The position numbers and the translations under genes are program-made. DNA of 64,000 nt from Donghicola tyrosinivorans (GTDB lineage: Bacteria > Pseudomonadota > Alphaproteobacteria > Rhodobacterales > Rhodobacteraceae), in assembly GCF_003003355.1 (NCBI RefSeq), contig NZ_PVTQ01000003.1, positions 124,001 through 188,000 of the forward strand. The letters are read 5' to 3'. Position 1 is the stretch's first letter. Every line of letters starts with the position of its first letter. Under the pieces are notes generated by a model that searched no databases, was not told where the DNA came from, and was given only the letters and a program-made list of their open reading frames with translations. Shown here piece by piece: positions 42,583 through 51,559 of this stretch.

Positions 42583-42761
42583 CCCCACATGCTCCCACAC
42601 ACGCGATGGATAGGTCCGGCCTTTCTGGCCTGTTGGGACTGTCATACCGCGAAACCTCGCCGCGCCCAAGGAAATAGCCCCGCGCATTTTAGGCGAATGC
42701 GGTCTTAGTCTTTAGCATATCAGGAAGGCGACGCAGATCGCCGCCCCCATAGGGCAGGGCC

Positions 42762-43103
42762 TTAGCCGTAGACCGCCTCTTTGCTGAAGTGCTTGACCAG
42801 CATGTAATAGACCACGGCGCGGTACTTGTTCCGCTCGGACCGGCCATAGGTTTCGACCACGCTGTTGATCGCGTCCATCAGCTCTGGCCCATCAGACAGA
42901 CCCAGCTTCTTCATCAGAAAATTCTTTTTGACCGTTTCCAATTCGCCTTCCTGCGAAGACGCAACGGTCGAGGCATCCGCGTTGTAGATCGACGGACCGC
43001 AACCGATGGTGACCTTGGTCAGCAGGTCCATATCAGGCGTCACGCCGCATTTTTCTTTGAGATCGTCCGCATATTTCGCGATCAGGTCGTCCCGCTTACC
43101 CAT
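42762..43103 (-). CDS. DUF2853 protein
   Basis: A 113-residue protein of the DUF2853 family, with the block LKEKCGVTPDMDLLTKVTIG and a C-terminal segment with KYRAVVYYMLVKHFSKE. Function unknown. ATG at 43103 has GGAG six bases upstream; the in-frame ATG one codon earlier is possible. No close partner gene; it is flanked by terminators on both sides. Confidence 0.82.
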   Translation of the reverse strand: MGKRDDLIAKYADDLKEKCGVTPDMDLLTKVTIGCGPSIYNADASTVASSQEGELETVKKNFLMKKLGLSDGPELMDAINSVVETYGRSERNKYRAVVYYMLVKHFSKEAVYG

Positions 43104-43175
43104 CATACTCTCCCTCTGTTCTTTGTCGCGCCACTGGCGACAGTCGAAGCTTAGACAGAAGGTTGGCAACCACCA

Positions 43176-43210
43176 AAGAAAAATCGCGCCAGAGTTGCAT
43201 CTGGCGCGAT
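43176..43210 (-). terminator. Rho-independent terminator of ahcY
   Basis: On the minus strand, ATCGCGCCAGA and its complement form an 11-base stem with a six-base loop, followed by TTTTTCTTT. It lies just past the ahcY stop. Confidence 0.85.
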
Positions 43211-43231
43211 AATTTCCCGAATGACGCTAGG

Positions 43232-44617
43232 TCAGTAACGGTAATGTTCGGGCTTGAACGGGCCTTCAGGGGTCACGCCGATGTAGTCGGCCTGCTCTTT
43301 GCTGAGGCTGGTCAGCTTGACGCCGATCCGCTCCAGATGCAGGCGCGCGACCTTTTCATCCAGATGCTTGGGCAGAATGTAGACCTCATTCTTGTAGTCG
43401 CCGCCGTTGTTCCACAGTTCCATCTGCGCCAGCACCTGGTTGGTGAAGGACGCCGACATCACGAACGACGGGTGGCCAGTGGCGTTGCCAAGGTTCAGCA
43501 GACGGCCTTCGGACAGAAGGATCAGACGGCTGCCCGAGGGCATCTCGATCATGTCCACCTGCTCTTTGATGTTGGTCCACTTGTGGTTCTTCAGGTGCGC
43601 GACCTGAATTTCGTTGTCGAAGTGGCCGATGTTGCCGACGATCGCCATATCCTTCATCTCGCGCATATGCTCGATGCGGATAACGTCCTTGTTGCCGGTG
43701 GTGGTGATGAAGATATCCGCGGTCGAAACCACGTCTTCCAGAACCACAACCTCAAAGCCGTCCATCGCCGCCTGCAGGGCGCAGATCGGATCGACTTCGG
43801 TCACTTTCACGCGGGCACCTGCGCCGCGCAGCGATGCCGCCGAGCCTTTGCCCACGTCGCCATAACCACAGACAACAGCAACCTTGCCGGCCATCATGGT
43901 GTCAGTGGCGCGGCGGATACCGTCAACCAGCGACTCTTTACAGCCGTACTTGTTGTCGAACTTCGACTTGGTAACGCTGTCGTTCACGTTGATCGCGGGG
44001 AAGGGCAGCATGCCCTTGCGGACCAGCTCATACAGACGGTGAACGCCGGTGGTGGTCTCTTCCGAAACGCCTTTGATCTCATCGCGGGTCTTGGTGAACC
44101 AGCCCGGGCTTGCGGCCATGCGCTTGGCGATCTGCTTGTGGATCACCTCTTCCTCTTCCGAGGTGGGAACGCCCAGATCTTCGCCAGCTTCGGCGCGGGC
44201 GCCAAGCAGAACGTAAAGGGTCGCATCGCCGCCATCGTCCAGGATCATGTTCGGCCCTTCAGGGAACATGAACGAGCGGTCCAGATAGTCCCAATGCTCT
44301 TCCAGGCTCTGGCCTTTGATCGCGAAGACCGGAATGCCCGCCTCAGCGATAGCGGCAGCCGCGTGATCCTGTGTCGAAAAGATATTGCACGAGGCCCAAC
44401 GCACGTCGGCACCAAGGGCAACCAGTGTTTCAATCAGAACCGCGGTCTGAATGGTCATGTGAAGGCTGCCAACGATACGGGCGCCTTTCAGCGGTTTGCT
44501 TTCGCCATATTCCGTGCGCAGCGCCATCAGGCCCGGCATTTCGGTTTCGGCGATATCCAGTTCTTTACGGCCAAACGCCGCCAGAGCGATGTCTTTTACA
44601 ATGTAATCTGCGGCCAT
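43232..44617 (-). CDS. ahcY: Adenosylhomocysteinase AhcY
   Basis: Hydrolyses S-adenosylhomocysteine to adenosine and homocysteine in the methyl cycle. The 461-residue protein begins [20 protein letters not shown], contains the substrate region [16 protein letters not shown] and [15 protein letters not shown], and an NAD-binding [19 protein letters not shown]; it ends [12 protein letters not shown] at 44617 is chosen because AAAGG lies nine bases upstream and matches the family N terminus; ATG at 44626 is directly adjacent to the ribosome site. No clear SAH or SAM riboswitch was recognised upstream. Confidence 0.97.
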   Translation of the reverse strand: MAADYIVKDIALAAFGRKELDIAETEMPGLMALRTEYGESKPLKGARIVGSLHMTIQTAVLIETLVALGADVRWASCNIFSTQDHAAAAIAEAGIPVFAIKGQSLEEHWDYLDRSFMFPEGPNMILDDGGDATLYVLLGARAEAGEDLGVPTSEEEEVIHKQIAKRMAASPGWFTKTRDEIKGVSEETTTGVHRLYELVRKGMLPFPAINVNDSVTKSKFDNKYGCKESLVDGIRRATDTMMAGKVAVVCGYGDVGKGSAASLRGAGARVKVTEVDPICALQAAMDGFEVVVLEDVVSTADIFITTTGNKDVIRIEHMREMKDMAIVGNIGHFDNEIQVAHLKNHKWTNIKEQVDMIEMPSGSRLILLSEGRLLNLGNATGHPSFVMSASFTNQVLAQMELWNNGGDYKNEVYILPKHLDEKVARLHLERIGVKLTSLSKEQADYIGVTPEGPFKPEHYRY

Positions 44618-44743
44618 GGGCGGCATCCTTTCAGAGTTACTTTAGCAGCCGATCTAGCACCAAGCCCCCCTGCGGACAACCAAACCCGAAGGATGTAAGT
44701 ACCGAAAATTTTATGACACACGCTATAGTTGTGATATGTCTGG

Positions 44744-44771
44744 TTACACACAGCACACGCATAAGTATACT
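44744..44771 (+). promoter_or_regulatory. Candidate promoter of the VPLPA-CTERM gene
   Basis: TTACAC and TATACT separated by 16 bases, in an AT-rich leader about 55 bases upstream of the 44826 ATG. The -10 is five of six to consensus; the -35 is weak. The gap also serves the divergent ahcY gene. Confidence 0.35.
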
Positions 44772-44825
44772 TTTGCAAACTTTAATTATTTCTCTGTGTA
44801 TTTTTATTATTTGCAGGGGGCAAAT

Positions 44826-45593
44826 ATGATTAACCGTAAGATAGCGCTGGCGTTACCGCTAGTTGCGCTAACAGCTGCACCAGCGCTGGCCGGGTCGGTC
44901 GGCTATTGGAGCAACAACGGTGATTCGAAGGCAGCAGCCAAGCGCGTCGTCGAATCCACCGGCCAGACCTACAAGGATATGAACGATCTCAGCTATGACT
45001 CGCTGAAAGGTCTGGACGTGCTTTGGATGACCAACCGCAAGTCCAAGAAGCAAGACCAAGAGATGATCGCGGCTTCTAATGCGATCAAGCAGTGGGTCCG
45101 TGAAGGCGGCGTTCTGGTGTATAATGACCGCAACGTCCGCGATGCAGGTCAGGTTCTACCCGGCAGCGAGAACATGAAGTTCGTCCGCCATCGCAAGGGC
45201 GATGTAGACATTGTCGACGATAGCACCGTGGTTACCCGCGGTCTGGACAATGACTCGCTTGATCACCGCAAAGTCGGGACTGTTGGCTGGGTCAAAAAAG
45301 GTAGCGCGCCCAAGGGCACCAAGGTCATCATGACCAGCGAGTCCAAATCCCACCGCGCGACCGAAATGACCTACGCTTTCGGCAAGGGTAAGGTCCATTA
45401 TTCGACAATTCCTTTGGATTACTATCTGAAGAACGTCAAACACGGGTTCCACGACAAATACGCGAAGAACCTGATGAAGTACGGCAAAAAGCTGCATGAA
45501 ATCTCACCGGTTCCGCTTCCTGCGACCGGTGCGGCCTTGCTGGCGGCGCTTGGAGGCCTGGGGCTGATGCGTCGCCGCAAGAAAACTGCCTAA
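44826..45593 (+). CDS. VPLPA-CTERM surface protein with glutamine-amidotransferase-like ectodomain
   Basis: A 255-residue precursor with a signal peptide (LALPLVALTAAPALA) and a C-terminal sorting signal: VPLPATGAALLAALG then a Gly/Leu hydrophobic run and RRRKK. This is the VPLPA-CTERM signal, recognised by an exosortase that cleaves and attaches the protein in the envelope. The ectodomain (about residues 23-225) contains LSYDSLKGLDVLWMTN and IKQWVREGGVLVYNDRN, suggestive of a ThuA/class I glutamine-amidotransferase-like fold without an evident catalytic Cys. Function unknown. GGGGG precedes ATG 44826. No exosortase is in the window. Confidence 0.8.
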   Translation: MINRKIALALPLVALTAAPALAGSVGYWSNNGDSKAAAKRVVESTGQTYKDMNDLSYDSLKGLDVLWMTNRKSKKQDQEMIAASNAIKQWVREGGVLVYNDRNVRDAGQVLPGSENMKFVRHRKGDVDIVDDSTVVTRGLDNDSLDHRKVGTVGWVKKGSAPKGTKVIMTSESKSHRATEMTYAFGKGKVHYSTIPLDYYLKNVKHGFHDKYAKNLMKYGKKLHEISPVPLPATGAALLAALGGLGLMRRRKKTA

Positions 45594-45695
45594 CCCCCCC
45601 GGAAGGGCAGTGTGGCGCGGGGATCCGTCTTCGCGCCACTTTTCTTTTCGCCATCCATGACCAATACTCCGGCAAAAAGCGCGCAGGAGAGGCAC

Positions 45696-46289
45696 ATGGC
45701 GAAACCGGTCAGAGCATGGCAACGAATGCTGTCGGGGCGGCGGCTGGACCTGCTGGACCCCACCCCCGTTGATATCGAGATCGAAGACATCGCCCACGGT
45801 CTGGCCTTTGTGGCCCGCTGGAACGGTCAGACGATCGGGGATTACCCATACTCCGTGGCCGAACATTCGCTGCTGGTGGAACGCATCTACCGGATGCAGA
45901 ACCCCAAGGCTCCTGCCAAATGGCTGCTGGCTGCGTTGCTGCATGACGCGCCTGAATATGTGATCGGGGACATGATCTCGCCTGTAAAGGCAGCTGTCGG
46001 CCCTGGTTACGGAGAGCTGGACCTGCGCCTGACCGCAGCCATCCACATCCGCTTTGGACTGCCCGCTGCTTTGCCCAAAACCGTCAAAGCCACGATCAAA
46101 CGGGCCGACAAGGTCAGCGCCTGGCTAGAGGCCGTCCAGATCGCAGGGTTCGAAGAGGCCGAGGCCAACAAAATCTTCGGGCGCCCGAAGGACGCCCTGC
46201 TACAAGATCTAACGATTGATCTGCGCCCGCCGGTCGAGGTCCGCGCAGATTATACCGCGCGGGTGAACCAGCTGCTTCAGCTTATTTAG
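45696..46289 (+). CDS. HD-domain hydrolase, YfbR/5'-nucleotidase-like
   Basis: A 197-residue protein with the HD-domain pattern: RNGQTIGDYPYSVAEHSLLV-type first His (YSVAEHSLL), LLHDAPEYVIGD (the HD pair) and KRADKVSAWLEA (final Asp). All metal-binding residues appear present. Related YfbR proteins are deoxynucleotide 5'-phosphatases; substrate here is inference. ATG at 45696 follows AGGAGAGG; earlier in-frame starts exist at 45657 and 45612. It overlaps regA tail-to-tail by eight bases. Confidence 0.82.
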   Translation: MAKPVRAWQRMLSGRRLDLLDPTPVDIEIEDIAHGLAFVARWNGQTIGDYPYSVAEHSLLVERIYRMQNPKAPAKWLLAALLHDAPEYVIGDMISPVKAAVGPGYGELDLRLTAAIHIRFGLPAALPKTVKATIKRADKVSAWLEAVQIAGFEEAEANKIFGRPKDALLQDLTIDLRPPVEVRADYTARVNQLLQLI

Positions 46290-46833
46290 GCGAACGTTTC
46301 GCCAGAATGCGCTGCAAAGTCCGGCGGTGCATGTTCAGGCGACGCGCGGTTTCCGAAACGTTGCGGTCACACAGCTCATAAACGCGCTGGATGTGTTCCC
46401 AACGGACACGATCCGCGCTCATGGGGTTTTCCGGCGGCGGAGGCAGTTCGTCACCCGTGGCCAGCAAAGCGTTGGTGATGTCGGTCGCATCCGCAGGCTT
46501 TGACAGATAATCGGTCGCACCGATTTTCACTGCAGCAACCGCCGTGGCGATCGCGCCGTAACCGGTCAGGACCACGATCCGCGCATCGGGACGCTTTTCC
46601 CGCAGCAACTCGACCACATCCAGACCGTTGCCGTCTTCTAGCCGCAGATCAACCACTGCAAAGGCTGGGGGACGCGCCGTGGCAACCGCTTTGCCACCAG
46701 CGACCGAGCCCGCTGTCTCGACCTCAAATCCCCGTTTCTCCATCGCCTTGGCAAGCCGTTTCAGAAACGGCTCATCGTCGTCTACCAGCAACAAGGATTT
46801 GTCTTCGCCGATGTCCAGCATTGCTTCTGCCAT
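46282..46833 (-). CDS. regA: Redox response regulator RegA (PrrA/ActR)
   Basis: Response regulator of 183 residues with receiver domain (LLLVDDDEPFLKRLAKAME, phosphoacceptor Asp62 in VVDLRLEDGNG, and the Lys in YLSKPAD) and a C-terminal Fis-type helix-turn-helix (NVSETARRLNMHRRTLQRIL) near residues 155-176. RegA controls photosynthesis, CO2/N2 fixation, respiration and other redox-sensitive genes in alphaproteobacteria. It is downstream of senC on the minus strand and convergent with an HD hydrolase. Confidence 0.96.
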   Translation of the reverse strand: MAEAMLDIGEDKSLLLVDDDEPFLKRLAKAMEKRGFEVETAGSVAGGKAVATARPPAFAVVDLRLEDGNGLDVVELLREKRPDARIVVLTGYGAIATAVAAVKIGATDYLSKPADATDITNALLATGDELPPPPENPMSADRVRWEHIQRVYELCDRNVSETARRLNMHRRTLQRILAKRSPK

Positions 46834-46913
46834 CCCGTTTCCCCCTCCAAAGCCTTATAGGCTAGTATTTATTTCTAGAGCGATCCGTAGGGGGCGTCAA
46901 ACATTCGCCGCGA

Positions 46914-47540
46914 TCACATCTCATCCAAAAAACACTGGATGCGATCAGCCATCTGCTCTGGCTCTACCTCACGGCGGAAGAATTCAACAAAGCCCTCTTC
47001 CGGCAGTACCAGATAGGCAAAGGTCGAGTGGTCCATCAGATAATATTCCGGATCACCGTCTTCCTGCTTTTTGTAATAGGTGCGGTAGGCCTTGCTGGCG
47101 GCCTTGATCTGCTCGGCCGAGCCGGTCAGCCCCAGCATCCGCGGATGCATGTTATCGGTGAACTCGGTCAGGGCCTCGGGGGTGTCGCGTTCAGGGTCGA
47201 TGCTGATGAACACCGGCTGCACACTATAGCCACGCTCGTCCAGAATATCGACGGCCTGCGCGTTGCGGGACACGTCAAAGGGGCAGATGTCGGGGCAGTA
47301 GGTATAGCCGAAATACAGCAGAGACGGCTCGGTGATCACATCCTTGTCGGTCACCGTCGCGCCGGTTTCCGAGACCAGAGTGAACGGCCCGCCAAGGGCA
47401 CCGGCACCGCCCGCCACAGTCGAAGCACGGCACTGGGCGAATTTATCGTCACTGTCCCCTTGGGTCATGACGTAACCTGCGGTTCCACCAACCACAGCCA
47501 CCAGAACTACTGCGGCACCTATCGCGAAAAACTTCTGCAT
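46914..47540 (-). CDS. senC: SCO1/SenC (PrrC) copper-binding protein
   Basis: A 208-residue membrane-anchored thioredoxin-like protein of the SCO1/SenC family. An N-terminal hydrophobic anchor (FAIGAAVVLVAVVGGTAGYV) leads to the copper motif CPDIC (Cys82, Cys86) in YFGYTYCPDICPFDVS and the conserved His in LMDHSTFAYLV. It assists cytochrome oxidase assembly, and in this operon links respiration to the Reg system. ATG at 47540 follows GAGAG; a start at 47582 is also in frame. Confidence 0.93.
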   Translation of the reverse strand: MQKFFAIGAAVVLVAVVGGTAGYVMTQGDSDDKFAQCRASTVAGGAGALGGPFTLVSETGATVTDKDVITEPSLLYFGYTYCPDICPFDVSRNAQAVDILDERGYSVQPVFISIDPERDTPEALTEFTDNMHPRMLGLTGSAEQIKAASKAYRTYYKKQEDGDPEYYLMDHSTFAYLVLPEEGFVEFFRREVEPEQMADRIQCFLDEM

Positions 47541-47636
47541 CCGAATACTCTCTTTCCAGCTATGGCGCGGCGTTGATCCCATCCACGGGCGCCATTAACA
47601 ATGGATAACCTTGTCGCAACGCATCTAGGAACCAGA

Positions 47637-49025
47637 ATGGCCGAAACCAACCTTTCCCCGTTCGCTTTTGAAGGTCGCGGCAATTATGTCCGACTGCGCA
47701 CCATGATCCTGCTGCGCTGGCTGGCCATCCTTGGCCAGCTTTCCGCGATCCTCGTGGCACAGCGCATCGTCGGACTGCAACTGGAATATGGGTTGGCCTA
47801 TATGACCGTCGGTGTCTCGGTCATCGGCAACCTGATCGCCCTGTTCGTCTTTCCCGAAAACAAGCGCCTGTCCGAGACCGAGAACTTTCTCATGGTGCTG
47901 TTCGACCTGCTGCAACTGGGGTTCCTGTTGTATCTGACGGGCGGTCTGCACAATCCCTTTGCCCTGCTGATCCTTGGGCCGGTGACAGTGTCCTCTGCGG
48001 CGCTTAGCCGGCGGTCCTACCTGATCCTCGGCGCGACAGCGCTGGTGGTTGTGACGGTTCTGGCGCGGTTCCACCTGCAACTTGTCACCCATGACGGCCA
48101 GATCATGGCGATCCCGCAACTGTTCATCTTTGGCACATGGACCGCGATTGTGATCGGCATTCTGTTCCTTGGCCTCTACGCCCGCCGCGTCGCGACCGAG
48201 ATGCACAACATGTCCGATGCCCTGCAGGCCACGCAGATGGCACTGGCGCGGGAACAGAAGCTGACCGACCTTGGCGGCGTTGTTGCCGCTGCGGCGCACG
48301 AACTTGGCACGCCGCTGGCGACGATCAAACTGACCAGCGCCGAATTGGCCGAAGAGCTGGACGACCTGCCGGAACTCAAGGCCGATGCCATGCTGATCCG
48401 CGAACAGGCCGACCGCTGCCGCGATATCCTGCGCAGCATGGGACGCGCGGGCAAAGATGATCTGCACCTGCGCATGGCGCCCCTGACCACTGTCCTGCAA
48501 GACGCGGCTGAACCGCATCTGGATCGCGGCGCACGGGTCATCTTCTCGTGGCCCGACGATACCGAAATGAACGCGCCGCTGATCTACCGCCGCCCCGAGC
48601 TGCTGCATGGTGTCCGCAATCTGGTACAGAACGCTGTGGATTTCTCGCGCAGCAAAGTCTGGGTCGAGGCCCGTTGGACCGACGATCAGATCACACTGCG
48701 CATCATCGATGACGGCAACGGCTTTCCCCCCAGCATCATCGGCCGTATCGGTGACCCCTTTGTCAGACGCCGCCGCGCCGAGCAGGATATGAAAAAACGC
48801 CCAGAATATGAGGGGATGGGTCTGGGACTGTTCATCGCCAAAACCCTGCTGGAACGATCGGGGGCAGAGTTGACTTTTGCCAATGGTCGGGACGCATCCG
48901 ACCCCGAATCACATATGGTTGAACAGTGCGGCGCTATCGTCCAAGTTGTCTGGCCCGCCGCCAAAATCGTCGCTGACCGCGAAAAACTGGGTCAAATTGG
49001 CTCGGAAAACCCGATATTTAAGTGA
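47637..49025 (+). CDS. regB: Redox sensor histidine kinase RegB (PrrB)
   Basis: Membrane histidine kinase of 462 residues. Six hydrophobic segments span residues about 25-180, with the quinone-binding heptapeptide GGLHNPF at 102-108. The phosphorylated His221 lies in AAAAHELGTPLATIKL, and the redox-active Cys261 in EQADRCRDIL. ATP-binding motifs are LVQNAVDFS, DDGNGFPP and GMGLGLFIAKTLLERSG. ATG at 47637 has AGGAA six bases upstream; ATG at 47601 lacks a ribosome site. Divergent from senC with a short shared promoter gap. Confidence 0.95.
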   Translation: MAETNLSPFAFEGRGNYVRLRTMILLRWLAILGQLSAILVAQRIVGLQLEYGLAYMTVGVSVIGNLIALFVFPENKRLSETENFLMVLFDLLQLGFLLYLTGGLHNPFALLILGPVTVSSAALSRRSYLILGATALVVVTVLARFHLQLVTHDGQIMAIPQLFIFGTWTAIVIGILFLGLYARRVATEMHNMSDALQATQMALAREQKLTDLGGVVAAAAHELGTPLATIKLTSAELAEELDDLPELKADAMLIREQADRCRDILRSMGRAGKDDLHLRMAPLTTVLQDAAEPHLDRGARVIFSWPDDTEMNAPLIYRRPELLHGVRNLVQNAVDFSRSKVWVEARWTDDQITLRIIDDGNGFPPSIIGRIGDPFVRRRRAEQDMKKRPEYEGMGLGLFIAKTLLERSGAELTFANGRDASDPESHMVEQCGAIVQVVWPAAKIVADREKLGQIGSENPIFK

Positions 49026-49096
49026 TACTTTCAAATCAAGAGTTGCAATAACGTAAGGTCATTCTACTCTGGCGGTGTTATCGAGGGAGTTGAGTC

Positions 49097-50164
49097 ATGC
49101 CGCCGTTGCCCCCCATGCCTCCGCATTTGTTAATGTTACTAGTAAGTTCCGCGATTGTTGCCGGATCAATCGCAGCATTGGCAATTATGGTCTTGACCCG
49201 CAATCAAGCAACAGGACGGGCAGAAGAAGCGAAATCTCGCAAAGAAGAGTCAGGGGTGAATCTTAAAGATGGGCTAACGCCCGTCGATCTGAGTTCCGCC
49301 CTCGCGAGGGCACCAGCGATCTCGACAGAACCCAGTGCGTTGGTCCAGACGATGACAAAAACCTTTGCCCAGTTGTCCGTGGGCATCGGGATTTTCGACA
49401 AGGCAGGCAATCTGATCCTGTTCAACCCCGCCCTTATGGAACTGACCACCCTGCCGGTCACCACGCTTAGCCGCAAACCCACCATCACCCAGTTTCTGGA
49501 CGAAATGCGCGGCAGGGGAATGCTGCCCGAACCTCGCGACTACACCGATTGGCGCGCCCGCTTCGAAGGGCTGCCGCTTGAGGCAAGCGGCTCGGGCAAT
49601 GATCTGCTGGACGAGTTGTGGTGCCTGCCCTCGGGCCAGACCTATCGGGTCACAGCGCAGGCTTATCGCAACGGGGCCGTGGCGCTGCTGATGGAAGATA
49701 TATCCAGCGAACTTTCCGCTACTCGGGGCATCCGGTCGCGCATCCGGCAGAATGAATCCACCCTCAACAGCTTTGAAGAGCCGATCTGCGTGTTCGCCGA
49801 AGACGGACGTCTTAGCTTTTCCAACCGTGCGTTCAATTCGGTCTGGGCCTCGCTCACGGACGAACGCCCGACGCGGCTGGATCAGGCGCTGGCGCTTTGG
49901 CGCAACGCCTCTGGTGGCTGCGGGTTCTGGGACGATGTGGAAAGCTATGCCACGCAGGTCAGCGACCGCGAACCCTGGTCCTTCCGCACACAGTTGGGTG
50001 GGCTGGCCAACGCCTTGGTCCGCGTCACGCCAGTTGTCGGCGGCGGGATCATGATCCGCTTGGATGATCGCGCTGTCTCGACCCCCCAGCGCATGGCCCC
50101 CATTAGCCGCTTGCAGGCCGCGAACAGCCAGTCCATCTTCGCGGTCGATGGAACGCACATTTGA
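49097..50164 (+). CDS. PAS-domain membrane protein without a kinase domain; possibly DivL-like
   Basis: A 355-residue protein with an N-terminal transmembrane helix (LLMLLVSSAIVAGSIAALAIM), a PAS-like domain (FAQLSVGIGIFDKAGNLILF, WCLPSGQTYRVTAQAYRNGA) near residues 90-195, and a second PAS-like region (LNSFEEPICVFAEDGRLSF) near 215-320. No histidine-kinase dimerisation or ATPase domain follows; the stop overlaps tsaE. As I recall, Caulobacter divL lies next to tsaE, and DivL proteins in Rhodobacteraceae are reported to be short, so a truncated DivL is a possible reading. Confidence is for the domain call. Confidence 0.72.
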   Translation: MPPLPPMPPHLLMLLVSSAIVAGSIAALAIMVLTRNQATGRAEEAKSRKEESGVNLKDGLTPVDLSSALARAPAISTEPSALVQTMTKTFAQLSVGIGIFDKAGNLILFNPALMELTTLPVTTLSRKPTITQFLDEMRGRGMLPEPRDYTDWRARFEGLPLEASGSGNDLLDELWCLPSGQTYRVTAQAYRNGAVALLMEDISSELSATRGIRSRIRQNESTLNSFEEPICVFAEDGRLSFSNRAFNSVWASLTDERPTRLDQALALWRNASGGCGFWDDVESYATQVSDREPWSFRTQLGGLANALVRVTPVVGGGIMIRLDDRAVSTPQRMAPISRLQAANSQSIFAVDGTHI

Positions 50165-50606
50165 TCTGAATTCACCCGAAGCCACCGCTCACTTCGCACA
50201 GTCCCTTGCCCCCCTCTTGGAGGCAGGGGATGTTGTGTTTCTGGAAGGGCCGATCGGCGCGGGAAAGACCCACTTTGCCCGCAGCCTGATCCAATCGCTT
50301 CTGCCCGCGCCCGAAGATATCCCCTCGCCAACTTTCACAATTGTGCAGGTCTATGAGGGGCCGGACTGTGAGATCTGGCACAGCGATCTGTACCGCCTGT
50401 CCCATCCCGATGAGGCGATTGAACTAGGTCTGGATGAAGCGTTCGAAGACGCCATCTGCCTTGTGGAATGGCCCGACCGCCTAGGCGCCGACGCGCCTGA
50501 TAAGGCTTTTTGGATGACGCTTGAGACAACCGGCGACGACACCCGCCGCCTGACCTGCCGCTGGAGCGATCCCGCGTGGAATTCGAAAATCGAGGCGCTG
50601 GCATGA
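50148..50606 (+). CDS. tsaE: tRNA threonylcarbamoyladenosine ATPase TsaE
   Basis: P-loop ATPase of 152 residues that drives the TsaBD cycle in t6A synthesis. Walker A GPIGAGKT is at residues 34-41; further motifs are IPSPTFTIVQVYEG and WHSDLYRLSHPDEAIELGL. ATG at 50148 lies inside the end of the PAS gene (17-base overlap); an upstream in-frame start would be non-homologous. It overlaps amgK by ATGA. Confidence 0.93.
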   Translation: MERTFDLNSPEATAHFAQSLAPLLEAGDVVFLEGPIGAGKTHFARSLIQSLLPAPEDIPSPTFTIVQVYEGPDCEIWHSDLYRLSHPDEAIELGLDEAFEDAICLVEWPDRLGADAPDKAFWMTLETTGDDTRRLTCRWSDPAWNSKIEALA

Positions 50607-51559
50607 TGGACACAGCAACCCTGTTGAAACTGGCCGGTTGGGACAAGGCAGATGCCACGCCTCTGGCAGGTGATGCCTCATCCCGACGTTACACGCGCCT
50701 TACCCGCGGCGAAGATCGCGCCATTCTGATGCAGGCCCCCAAGGGCGAGGCTGGCGGCACCCCCTCCTTTGCCCGTCTGGCGCGGCACCTGCGCGGCATT
50801 GGCCTGAGCGCGCCGAAGATTCTGTCTGGGAACCCTCAGGCGGGTCTCTTGTTGCTAGAGGACTTTGGCGACGGCGTTTTCGCACGCCAGATGGCAGAGG
50901 ACCCCGCCCAGATCATGCCGCTTTACCGGCTGGCGACAGATGTGCTGGTGCATCTGCACGAACGCCCCGCGCCTGAAGGCCTGCCTGTCTATAACGCCCG
51001 CATGATGGCGGATCAGGCGATGCTGCTGTTTGACTGGCCCTTGCCGGATCGTCCTACGCTGGACGCCAGTGCAAGGGACGCCCTGCACGCCGCCCTGATC
51101 CGCGCCGCATTGCCCTTTGACCGGCAAAAACGCGTGTTGATGCTGCGCGACTACCACGCCGAAAACCTGATGCTGCTGACTGAAAGGCAGGGCATCGCGC
51201 GCGCAGGTCTGCTGGATTTCCAAGACGCCTGTCTGGCCCATCCGGCCTATGATCTGGTGTCGCTGCTGCAAGATGCCCGCCGCGATGTGGATGACACCGT
51301 GGCCGAGGAAATGACCTTTCACTATCTGTCGCGCACTGACCGCGACAGCCATGATTTCTACAGCGCCTATGCGGTCTTTGGAACCGGACGCGCCCTGCGT
51401 ATCTTGGGGATTTTTGCCCGCCTCGCCGCCCGCGACGGCAAAGACCGCTATCTGGCCTTTGTCCCCCGCGTGCTAGACCACCTACGCACCAACCTTGGCC
51501 ATCCCGCAATGACCGAGGTCGCCGCGATCCTGTCGCCCCTGACCGGAGAGGACGCATGA
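50603..51559 (+). CDS. amgK: Sugar kinase AmgK (N-acetylmuramate/GlcNAc kinase)
   Basis: A 318-residue aminoglycoside-phosphotransferase-fold kinase. Features are LAGDASSRRYTRL near the N terminus, LLEDFGDGVFARQM, the catalytic region LRDYHAENLMLL and the metal-binding LLDFQDACLAHPAYDL. Because it is paired with the MurU-like nucleotidyltransferase, it is assigned to AmgK, which phosphorylates N-acetylmuramate and N-acetylglucosamine at C1 in cell-wall recycling. Start is ATG 50603 (ATGA overlap with tsaE). Confidence 0.88.
   Translation: MMDTATLLKLAGWDKADATPLAGDASSRRYTRLTRGEDRAILMQAPKGEAGGTPSFARLARHLRGIGLSAPKILSGNPQAGLLLLEDFGDGVFARQMAEDPAQIMPLYRLATDVLVHLHERPAPEGLPVYNARMMADQAMLLFDWPLPDRPTLDASARDALHAALIRAALPFDRQKRVLMLRDYHAENLMLLTERQGIARAGLLDFQDACLAHPAYDLVSLLQDARRDVDDTVAEEMTFHYLSRTDRDSHDFYSAYAVFGTGRALRILGIFARLAARDGKDRYLAFVPRVLDHLRTNLGHPAMTEVAAILSPLTGEDA

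Noticed and set aside
43163-44698. Long open frame on the plus strand opposite ahcY
   Set aside because: Antisense to AhcY with no motif and no start signal.
44618-44825. Possible SAH or SAM riboswitch in the ahcY leader
   Set aside because: The leader has no convincing match to the conserved core of SAH, SAM-II or SAM/SAH riboswitches; only a GC-rich stretch is visible.
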